From: Rhodobacterales bacterium
Lineage (GTDB): Bacteria; Pseudomonadota; Alphaproteobacteria; Rhodobacterales; Rhodobacteraceae
DNA: 64,000 nt
NCBI GenBank assembly: GCA_026400355.1
Contig: JAPLPE010000037.1
Location: 62,001-126,000, forward strand
Direction of reading: 5' to 3'
Shown here: in pieces, positions 1 through 8,400 of the stretch
Numbering within the stretch: the first letter of the stretch is position 1
Layout: the number at the start of each line of letters is the position of its first letter
Made by a program: the position numbers and the translations under genes
Notes under the pieces: generated by a model
Seen by the model: the letters and a program-made list of their open reading frames with translations, nothing else
Told to the model about the DNA's origin: nothing
The model's database searches: none

Positions 1-1
1 A

Positions 2-811
2 ATGCTGCTCCGCTCCGGCTTCGCAATCCTGCTGCTCGTCGCCATTCTCGTCCCGCTCAGCGGCGGATTTGCCACGCTCAGAACGGGGCGACCCGGCCTC
101 CATGCCCTTCGCGGCCTGCTTGTCGTCCTGTCGAATTTCTTCTTTTTCATGGGGCTGGCCAGCCTTCCCCTCGCCGAAGCGACCGCCATCTTCTTCGTCT
201 GCCCCCTGATAAGCGCAGCCATGTCCGTGGTCTTTCTGGGCGAAACAGTAGGCCCCCGGCGCTGGGCTTCGGTCGCTGTTGGGCTCGTCGGCGTCATCAT
301 CATCGTCCAACCGGGGACCGAAGCATTTCAACCCGCCTCGCTCTTTCCCCTTGCCGCCGCAGTCACCTATGCCGGCATGCAGAACATGACCCGCCGCCTC
401 GGGATCACCGAAAGTGCGACAAGCCTCGCCTTCTACGTGCAGGCGGCCTTCTTCTTTACAAGTGTCGCGTCCGGTCTTGCCTTTGGCAGCGGGCAGTTCG
501 CCGACCAGTCCAACGCGTCGCTCGCCTTCCTCTTCCGTGGCTGGATCTGGCCCGAACCGCAGGTCTGGCTCATCTTCCTCTTCGTAGGCCTGTCCAGTGC
601 CGCGGGCGGCTATTTCACTGCTCGCGCCTATCGTAGTACCGATGTGGCACTTGTGGCCAGCTTCGAATACGTATCGCTCCCCATGGCGCTGTGTTGGGGC
701 CTCCTGTTCTTTCAGGAATGGCCCGGCCCGCTGGATCTCTTGGGCATGGCGCTTATCCTCGCCTCCGGCCTCTTTCTGGTCTGGCGCGAGTCACAGACCC
801 GGCTAAAGTAG
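2..811 (+). CDS. EamA/DMT-family transporter, 5' partial
   Basis: Inner-membrane drug/metabolite transporter of the EamA (DMT) superfamily; substrate unknown. The 269 visible residues are almost entirely hydrophobic helices with the typical LANATA-like turn (here LPLAEATAIFF, about residues 56-66) that ends the first EamA repeat helix pair, and a second repeat starting near residue 115. The usual length is about 290-310 residues with ten helices; here the first helix is missing and the reading frame begins at the window edge, so the true start lies upstream and the ATG at position 2 is probably internal. The next gene starts 22 bases downstream on the same strand. Family is clear; exported compound cannot be told from sequence. 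Confidence 0.85.
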   Translation: MLLRSGFAILLLVAILVPLSGGFATLRTGRPGLHALRGLLVVLSNFFFFMGLASLPLAEATAIFFVCPLISAAMSVVFLGETVGPRRWASVAVGLVGVIIIVQPGTEAFQPASLFPLAAAVTYAGMQNMTRRLGITESATSLAFYVQAAFFFTSVASGLAFGSGQFADQSNASLAFLFRGWIWPEPQVWLIFLFVGLSSAAGGYFTARAYRSTDVALVASFEYVSLPMALCWGLLFFQEWPGPLDLLGMALILASGLFLVWRESQTRLK

Positions 812-833
812 AACCGCATTTCAAGGAGTTCGC

Positions 834-1457
834 ATGTCCAAACCACAGGCCGTCATCTTTGACATCGGCAACGTCCTCATCGAATGGAACCCCGAGCGCC
901 TCTATGACAGCGTGATCGGGCCGGACCGCCGCCGCGCCATGTTCGCCGAGGTGGACCTTCACGCCATGAACGATCGCGTGGACCGCGGCCACAACTGGCT
1001 GGCCGAGGTTCAGGCGACCGCTGGGAAACACCCCGCCTGGGCGGATGAGATCATGTTGTGGCACGACCGCTGGATCGAAATGGCCTCACCGGTCATTCCC
1101 CATTCGATCCGGCTGATGAATGCGCTGCAGGCCAATGGCGTTCCCGTCTTTGCTCTCACCAACTTCGGCGTCGAATCCTTCGACTATGCAATCCCGCACT
1201 ACCCTTTCCTCGGTCAGTTTGACCGCGCTTATGTCTCGGGCCGGATGCGGGTCAGCAAACCCGAGCCTGAAATCTATGCCCAGGTCGAAGCTGACTGCGG
1301 CCTTCCGCCCGGAGACCTGATCTTCGCCGATGACCGACCTGAAAACATTGCTGCCGCTGCCGCGCGGGGTTGGCGTACCCATCTGTTCACCACGCCACAG
1401 GGTTGGGCCGACCGCCTTGTCGCTGAAGGTCTGCTCAAAAAGGATGAGGCGCAATGA
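834..1457 (+). CDS. HAD-superfamily hydrolase (subfamily IA)
   Basis: Predicted soluble phosphatase-like enzyme of the haloacid dehalogenase superfamily. All four motifs are visible: motif I DIGNVL with nucleophile Asp10, motif II ALTNFG (Thr), motif III lysine in SKPEPEIY, and motif IV ADDRPEN near residue 166. The helical cap lies between motifs I and II, as in class I members. At 207 residues it is of ordinary length. The ATG has an AGGAG ribosome site just upstream, and the stop overlaps the start of the next gene by 4 bases (ATGA), so the two are translationally coupled. The substrate is not determined; 2-haloacid dehalogenase or sugar-phosphate phosphatase are both possible. Confidence 0.88.
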   Translation: MSKPQAVIFDIGNVLIEWNPERLYDSVIGPDRRRAMFAEVDLHAMNDRVDRGHNWLAEVQATAGKHPAWADEIMLWHDRWIEMASPVIPHSIRLMNALQANGVPVFALTNFGVESFDYAIPHYPFLGQFDRAYVSGRMRVSKPEPEIYAQVEADCGLPPGDLIFADDRPENIAAAAARGWRTHLFTTPQGWADRLVAEGLLKKDEAQ

Positions 1458-2374
1458 CCGTCGCGATGATCCCCTTTTCCGAGGGCGAAAGGGGCCTCGA
1501 CTGGCTCGGCCTGACCCGGGCCATTGCCGCAGGCCACGATCTCCCGCGCGCCCAGGTGGCTGATGTGCTGCTCTATCGCGGCAAGGACACGCTCCTCAAC
1601 CGCTCCGCCTGGATCGACGGGCTGGGGATCGCGGTCAAGGTTTGCACGATCTACCCCGGCAATGTCGCGCAGGGCAAATCCATGATTGGCGGCGCCGTCA
1701 ACCTCTGCTCTGACAGCGACGGCGCACTCGAGGCGATCCTTGATTTCCATCTTGTCACCAAATGGAAAACCGCCGGCGACAGCCTTCTTGCCGCCACCCG
1801 CCTGGCCCGCAAGGACAGCCATAACATCCTGATCCTGGGCGCCGGAACCGTCGGCCGCTCAATCCTCTCTGCCTATGGCGCGGCGTTCCCCAAAGCCCGC
1901 TTTACCGTCTGGAACCGCTCGCCCGAAGGCGCGCTCAGGTTCCGCAAGGACCATCCCGAGGTCTCCATCGCCACCGACCTCGAATCCGCCGTGAAGGCCG
2001 CCGACATCGTCACCTCGGCCACCATGTCCCACACCCCGCTGATCCGGGGCGAATGGCTGCAACCGGGCCAGCATGTCGACCTGATCGGCGCCTACACCCC
2101 CGCCATGCGCGAAGCCGACGATACCGCCATCGCCCGCGCCCGGGTGTTCTGCGACAACCGTGATACCGTGGTTAATCACATCGGCGAACTGATCGACCCC
2201 ATCGCCTCCGGCGCAATAGGGCCCGACCACGTTATTGCCGACTTTTACGACCTGAATTCCTTTGTTCGCCATACAGATGACGAGATTACCCTGTTCAAGA
2301 ACGGCGGCGGGGCGCATCTTGACCTTATGGTAAGTCGATTCATCCTCGACAACTGGAACAGTCGCAGGAACTGA
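1454..2374 (+). CDS. Ornithine cyclodeaminase / mu-crystallin family protein
   Basis: NAD(P)-dependent enzyme of the ornithine cyclodeaminase/mu-crystallin family, which act on amino acids or imino acids (ornithine cyclodeaminase, alanine dehydrogenase, ketimine reductase). The Rossmann motif ILGAGTVGRS sits near residues 125-135, and the family signature VDLIGAYTPAMREAD follows near residues 210-225. The N-terminal part carries the substrate lobe with KVCTIYPGN. At 306 residues it is slightly short for the family. Its start overlaps the stop of the HAD hydrolase (ATGA), so both probably serve one pathway. The exact reaction is not deducible. Confidence 0.87.
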   Translation: MTVAMIPFSEGERGLDWLGLTRAIAAGHDLPRAQVADVLLYRGKDTLLNRSAWIDGLGIAVKVCTIYPGNVAQGKSMIGGAVNLCSDSDGALEAILDFHLVTKWKTAGDSLLAATRLARKDSHNILILGAGTVGRSILSAYGAAFPKARFTVWNRSPEGALRFRKDHPEVSIATDLESAVKAADIVTSATMSHTPLIRGEWLQPGQHVDLIGAYTPAMREADDTAIARARVFCDNRDTVVNHIGELIDPIASGAIGPDHVIADFYDLNSFVRHTDDEITLFKNGGGAHLDLMVSRFILDNWNSRRN

Positions 2375-2402
2375 CGCCAGACCGAAGACGGAGGCTGTTG
2401 GA

Positions 2403-3365
2403 GTGATCTGGATTCTGATTGGCGTCGTCGCGGCTCTCATAGCCGTGCCCTTCGTCATTCGTGTGCGGCTCAAATCGCCCGACCCGTCTCTTGCGAAGGG
2501 CGAATTTGTTCAGCTTTCACAGGGCGTAACCCATTACCGCTGGATCGGCCCGGTCCGAGGCCCCGTTATTGTGGCCATCCACGGCCTTACCACCCCCAGC
2601 GATGTTTGGGACGCCGTTGCGCACGGCCTTGGCCGGATCGGCTATCGCGTTCTGGCCTATGATCTCTACGGCAGGGGCTACTCCTCTCCCGCCCTCGGCC
2701 GGCAGGACCGCCCCTTTCACCTCCGCCAGCTAGAAGACCTCCTTGCCGATCAGGGCCTGAACGAAGATCTCACGATCATGGGCTATTCCATGGGCGGCTC
2801 CATCGCGACGGCCTTTGCCGCCGACCATCCCCACCGGATGAAGCGCCTGATCCTTGTCGCTCCTGCCGGGATCGCCATGGAAGAAAGCAGTTTTGAACGG
2901 ATGACGCGCCGCCTGCCTGTGATTGGCGACTGGCTGAACGCCGTCTTCGGCGCAACCCGCATGACCGCCCGCATTCTCCCTGAATGCGGCAAACCGACCG
3001 AAGTGCCGGAAATCGTCGGGGTCCAACTTGCCCAGTTGCGACAGCCCGGCTTTCTTTCGGCCGTCCTCTCAAGCCGCCGTGGCCTCCTGAACGACCATCA
3101 GGAAGAAGAACACCGAAAGATCAGCCGCGACGACATTCCCGTCATCGCGATCTGGGGTGATCAGGACAAGGTGATCCCGATGCGGGCAGTTGGCGTCCTG
3201 TCATCCTGGAACCGCCAGACCGTGCAAGAGGTCATCCCCGGTGCGGGCCACGGCCTCCCCTACACCCACGGCACCGCCATCGCCGAAATCCTCCGCAACG
3301 TCCTCCGCGAAAAGTACGGTGCTCTTCAGCGCACCAACCCTCAAACCCTGCCGAAGCTGCGCTGA
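2403..3365 (+). CDS. Alpha/beta hydrolase, membrane-anchored N-terminus
   Basis: Hydrolase of the alpha/beta fold. The catalytic triad can be read: nucleophile Ser in GYSMGG (about residue 125), acid in WGDQDKVIP (about residue 255) and His in GAGHGLPY (about residue 280). A hydrophobic segment at residues 2-19 is a likely membrane anchor or uncleaved signal. The start is a GTG, chosen because this helix begins there and a GGAGG-like site (acggaggctgttgga) precedes it. It lies 28 bases after the cyclodeaminase gene and ends 8 bases before the convergent pbpC. Substrate unknown; esterase, lipase or haloperoxidase-like activity would all fit. Confidence 0.85.
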   Translation: MIWILIGVVAALIAVPFVIRVRLKSPDPSLAKGEFVQLSQGVTHYRWIGPVRGPVIVAIHGLTTPSDVWDAVAHGLGRIGYRVLAYDLYGRGYSSPALGRQDRPFHLRQLEDLLADQGLNEDLTIMGYSMGGSIATAFAADHPHRMKRLILVAPAGIAMEESSFERMTRRLPVIGDWLNAVFGATRMTARILPECGKPTEVPEIVGVQLAQLRQPGFLSAVLSSRRGLLNDHQEEEHRKISRDDIPVIAIWGDQDKVIPMRAVGVLSSWNRQTVQEVIPGAGHGLPYTHGTAIAEILRNVLREKYGALQRTNPQTLPKLR

Positions 3366-3373
3366 AGCGCACC

Positions 3374-5407
3374 CTACGGGACCATCTGCACCTGCGCTTG
3401 CGCCGACCGCCCCTGCGCGTCGATGACTGTCAGCGATGAAAACCCCACCCCAAGATCCGGCAGCACCACTTCACGCTGCCGGCTCACCGCCACTGGCGCC
3501 CCGTTGGCCAGCCATGTAAACGGCGCCGCCCCCTCGCTGACCCGCGCCATCAGGACCGTCCCTTCGATAACGGCTCCGTCAGGTGGAAAGTCGATCCGCA
3601 GCCCGTCACCTGGCCCCTCATCCCCTTCCCGCCGGAACCGCTGGAGCGGAAGCGGCAACTGATCCGTCGTGAGCAGCAAAGTCGCCGGTGGCGGCGCCGG
3701 AATCGGATCGATCCGTGACTTCAGCCGCTCAAACGCCGCAAACAACACAGGTGCAGCAAGCTGGCCGCCAAAGGCCCCCGGCACCGGCGTCCCGTCTGCG
3801 CGGCCCATCCAGACGCCCACCACATGCCGCCCGTCAAACCCCATCGCCCACGCGTCCCGGTGGCCATAGGACGTGCCAGTCTTGAAGGCGATCCCCGTCC
3901 CCTGCACACCCACCGGCCGTGGCGTTTCCAGCAGGATATCCGCCACCTCCCACGCCGCCACATCCCCCATCACCACATGCGGCAGGAACCCCGGCGTCGC
4001 CCCCTCGCGCCAGTGCAGGTCAACCGCCGTACCGCCGTGCCCGATCATTGCATAGACCCGCATGAGGTCGGTGAGCGTCATCCCCACTCCGCCCAGCGCC
4101 ACCGCCAGCCCCGGCGTTCCACCATCGGGGATCACCGGCACCGCCCCGACCCGCCGCAGCGCCGCCAACAGTTGCTGCGGCCCCATCGCCTCAAGCAGTT
4201 TGACCACCGGAACGTTCAGCGAGAGTTGCAGCGCCTGCCGCAGCCGGATCTCGCCCCGGAACATCCCGTCGAAGTTCAGCGGACGGTAGCCTGCGAAATC
4301 CGTGGGCCTGTCGTCGATCAGCGTCTCGGGATGTGCGATCCCCCTGTCAAACGCGATGCCATAGATCACCGGCTTCAGAGTCGATCCCGGTGACCGCAAG
4401 GCCCCGGTCATGTCGACAAACCCCTGCCGCGCATCCGCCGCATAGGACGATGACCCGACCGAGGCGAGGATCTCCCCCGTCTCGTGATCGGCGACCATGA
4501 TCGCTATCTGCAACCGATCCCCGTGCCCGTCCACCGCCTTGGCTGCAAGCTCCTCAAGCCGCCCCTGCAATGTCGCGTCCAGCGTTGTCAGATGGATCGT
4601 CGCAAACGGGTCCTCGGCCCTCGCGCTGTCCGACAGATGCGGCGCAAGCAGCGGGAAATCCACCCGCGCCTCGGGCGACCGTTCGGTCAGCGCGGCCTGC
4701 GCCTCCTCCGCATCCAGAATCCCCTCGCGCGCCATTCGTTGCAGCACCCGGTCCCGCGCCCTGTGCGCTGCCTCGGGGTGCCGGTCTGGCCGTCGTGACT
4801 CGGGCGCCTGCGGCAAGGCCACCAGAAGCGCCGCCTCGGCCGGGGTCAGCCGCCGGGGCGGCTTGCCGAACCACGCAAAGGATGCGGCCCGCACCCCTTC
4901 GATGTTCCCGCCAAAAGGCGCCCGGTTCATATACAGCGTCAGGATTTCGTCCTTGGTCAGCCGCCGCTCCAGCGCCAGCGCCAAGCGGATCTGCCGGATC
5001 TTGCCCGCCCAGGCTCCCGTCCCGCTGTCCTCCAACAGTCGGGCCACCTGCATGGTGAGGGTCGATCCGCCCGAAACGACCCCCCCGCTCAGCACCGCCT
5101 GCCAAAAGGCGCGGGCCATTGCGACCATGTCCACGCCGTCGTGGTGATAGAACCGCTTGTCTTCATACCGGACAAGCATGCTCACATAGGCCGGATCGAC
5201 GGCATCGAGCCCCACCGACAGCCGCCACCGCCCGTCTGCTACCGTATACGCGCGCAGCAGGTCGCCGTTGCGGTCCAGTACCTCGACCGATTGTTCGGTC
5301 ACAAGCGTCGGCAGCACCGTCGCATCGATCCATGCGTCGAACCGGTCACGGCCCAAAGCCCCGAACCACAGGATCAGGGCCACGGCAAAGAACCCCCTTG
5401 CCCTCAT
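3374..5407 (-). CDS. pbpC: Penicillin-binding protein 1C (bifunctional glycosyltransferase/transpeptidase)
   Basis: Class A penicillin-binding protein of the PBP1C type, anchored in the inner membrane by an N-terminal helix (residues 5-20). It carries the GT51 transglycosylase with EDKRFYHH and GGSTLTMQ (about residues 80-120), then the transpeptidase with SPGSTLK (Ser342), SLN and KTGTS, and ends with the all-beta BiPBP C-terminal domain typical of PBP1C (about residues 585-677). Length 677 is normal for the family. It lies 25 bases downstream of, and on the same strand as, the alpha-2-macroglobulin gene, the same pairing as E. coli yfhM-pbpC. Known family role: peptidoglycan synthesis, perhaps repair when the wall is breached. 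Confidence 0.95.
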   Translation of the reverse strand: MRARGFFAVALILWFGALGRDRFDAWIDATVLPTLVTEQSVEVLDRNGDLLRAYTVADGRWRLSVGLDAVDPAYVSMLVRYEDKRFYHHDGVDMVAMARAFWQAVLSGGVVSGGSTLTMQVARLLEDSGTGAWAGKIRQIRLALALERRLTKDEILTLYMNRAPFGGNIEGVRAASFAWFGKPPRRLTPAEAALLVALPQAPESRRPDRHPEAAHRARDRVLQRMAREGILDAEEAQAALTERSPEARVDFPLLAPHLSDSARAEDPFATIHLTTLDATLQGRLEELAAKAVDGHGDRLQIAIMVADHETGEILASVGSSSYAADARQGFVDMTGALRSPGSTLKPVIYGIAFDRGIAHPETLIDDRPTDFAGYRPLNFDGMFRGEIRLRQALQLSLNVPVVKLLEAMGPQQLLAALRRVGAVPVIPDGGTPGLAVALGGVGMTLTDLMRVYAMIGHGGTAVDLHWREGATPGFLPHVVMGDVAAWEVADILLETPRPVGVQGTGIAFKTGTSYGHRDAWAMGFDGRHVVGVWMGRADGTPVPGAFGGQLAAPVLFAAFERLKSRIDPIPAPPPATLLLTTDQLPLPLQRFRREGDEGPGDGLRIDFPPDGAVIEGTVLMARVSEGAAPFTWLANGAPVAVSRQREVVLPDLGVGFSSLTVIDAQGRSAQAQVQMVP

Positions 5408-5432
5408 GGCGAACGCCCCGCCCCGGCTTCAG

Positions 5433-8400
5433 TTATTCGGTCACCGTGATCGTCGACGCATCCGTACGCGCCCGCATCTGCGGACGGTACATGTCCTCGA
5501 CACTGGCAGCCGGGTGGTGGAACGTGCCCGGGCTGATCGCCCGCACGATATAGGCCAGCTGGAACGGACGGTCGCTGTCCCAGTTCACGGCGGCCAGGAA
5601 CCGGTCCTGCCGGAACTCGGCCGTCTCTCCGACCACCGGCTCAAGCCATTCCAGACCGCGCAGATCGCCGCCCCGGATCAGGTTCGGGTTGTCGATCTCG
5701 AACCCTGCCGGCAGCGGATCATTGACCATGAGCCGCCCGGCCTGCCTGCCAAAGGGCTGCACCGTCAGCACCGACACCAGCCGCGTCCCTGCCGCCACCT
5801 GCGCCACATCTGCCTTGGCCCCGTCCAGCGTGTAGTATTCGCGGCTAATCGCGAATCCATTGCCGCCTGCAGGCTCGGGCTCTTCTGGTACGCCAAAGGT
5901 TGTGACCGTGATCTCGGTCGGTTCAGTCCCGGTGTTCACCACCTCAATCGGCGCTGTCCGCACCGCAACATCCTGCAGCCAGACAAGCGGCGCGTCAGGT
6001 GCCGCGCCGTTGATCGTCAGGTCGGTTTCGCGCAGATCGTCGATCAGGGCATCCGCCACCATCAGCGTCCAAACGGCTTCCTGCGTGGACACCGCATTGC
6101 CGGTGCCCCCGATCCGCGCCGTAAGTGCGTCCCGGTCAACCGCATTCGACCCCGCCTCAACCGCCAGTGCCAGCACCGCCGCCGCATCGCGCCGGTTGGT
6201 ACCATAATCCACCCGCCAGATCGAGGCGTTGGGTTCCTCGGGCAGCGCGCGGATCATGTCCTGCGCCCGGGTGAACATGACATCCGCCCGCACCTGATCG
6301 CCATAGAAGGCCAGGGCCGCACCCACCTGCGCCGCGCCCAGCGGCGAGGTGAATGCCTTGCCGCGCTCATCTACATAGTAGCGCAGATCGCCCACGGCAG
6401 CCTCGCCTTCACGCGCCAGAACCATCAGCGCATAGGCCAGTTCCTCACCCCCGGTTTCGAAATCTGGGTAGTAGTTCACCTGGTTCTTTAGGTTGTCTAT
6501 CGCCATCGCAAAGGCTTGATCGGGCACCTCATACCCCCGCGCCCGCGCCCGGCTCAGGAAATCGGTGACATAGGCATCCAGCCACATATCCCCCGAAGAA
6601 GGTCCCCAAAGCCCAAAGGCCCCGTTCGACGACTGGTTCGCGAGGATCTCGGTCACCGCCTGCTCAACCCGCAGCCCCACGTCTTCACGATCCGCAAGAC
6701 CCATCGCCTGGATCACATCGTCAAAGTAGAGAAGGGGCATTGCCTGCGAAGTCAGCTGTTCCGTGCAGCCGTAGGGATAGCGGTCCAGCACATTGATCAG
6801 GCCCGGCGCATCGAACCGCGCCAGCGGCCCGACGGATAGCGTGGACGATCCCGTCCCGTCGATCAGGTCTGCAAAGACATTGTCGTCAAAGGTAAACGTC
6901 TGCCCGCCGGCCAGCGACAGACGGGTCGTCCGTGCCCCCTCGGGGTCGTTCACCTGCACCGGCACTGTCAGCACCTTGACCAGTTCCTTTCCGTCCGGTG
7001 TCGTCACCGTGATCGTGACCGTATGCAAGCCCGGGTCCACTGCGCCGACAGGCAGGCTGAACACCTGCTTGGCACCTTCCGCGAGGACAAAGGCCTGCGG
7101 GATCTGCTGGCTGGCCAGAACAATGCCATCCGCCTCTACCTTGAGCCCCATCTCGCCCACCGGCCCGCTTGCATGCACGAATTCAAGCAGCACGCGGCTC
7201 TGGTCCCCCGGCGCCATGAAACGCGGCAGGCTGGCCGTCACGACTACCGGATCGCGCACCAGAACATCCGCTGCCGCCTGACCTACCCCGTGCTGTGACC
7301 AAGCCACGGCCATCAGCCGCACCGTGCCGTTGAACGCCGGAATGTCGAACGTCACCGTGGCCTTGCCATCAGGCCCGACTTGCACCGGCCCGCTGAAGAA
7401 GGCGACAAGCTGTTCCGTCGGCGGCGGGGCAGAGTTGTTCAACTGCCCCATGGCGTCACCACCGGTGCGCACGGTCCCCATCGTCCCGTTCATCCCGTCG
7501 ATCAGCCGACCATAGATGTCGCGCAACTCCACACCAAGTTTCCGCTGGCCAAAGTAGTAGCCCTGCGGATCGGGATTCTGGAACGCCGTCAGGTTCAGGA
7601 TGCCCACATCGACAGCGGCCAGCGTCACATAGGCTGTTTCGCCGGGCAGCACGCCCTGCACGTCGATGCCCACCACCATCGGCCCGCGCGGCTCCATCTC
7701 GATCGGCGCGCTCAGCGTCACGTTCAGCGCCCGGTCACCCGGATCAACCGGGGCATAGGCAATCCCCAAAGACCGCGCCGGGTTGCGCCCGGCCGCCACA
7801 TCCATCGGTCGGATCACAGAGGCCGAAACATAGGCCCCCGGTCCCCATTCGTCCGTCACCGGCACGGGGATCAGGTTCTCGCCCTCGGTCACCTGCACCG
7901 TCTGCAGCGCGATGACGCGGTCCGACATGACCGTCACAACCGCCGTGCCCGCATAGCGCGGCACGATCCGCAGCATCGCCGTATCGCCCACCCTGTAGGC
8001 CGGCGCATCCAGCGACGCGTCAAGCACATCGGGCGTGGCCCCGGCGTCGGCCGGTACATACCAGCCCGCATAGAACTCCATCGCGGACGAGACATAGGTG
8101 CCGTCCGTGCGCTCCACCACAATCTCGTACCGGCCCCATTCGACCGGCACCGCTACATCCACAGGCGCGTTACCCAGCATCGCCGTGCCCGTCGCGATCC
8201 GTGACCGCGTCGTCGTCGGTTCCCAGTTCCAGTTGCCGTACATATTGTACCACTGATAATTCGTCTGCAGTCGGTTGACCGTCCAGGTCACCGTCATCGG
8301 CTGTGCCGTCATATCAGGGGCCAGCGCGATCAGGCCGAACCGCGCCTCGCCCTGTTCTGGAACGACGTCGGTAAAGGCAGGCTTGATCCCGATCATCGGC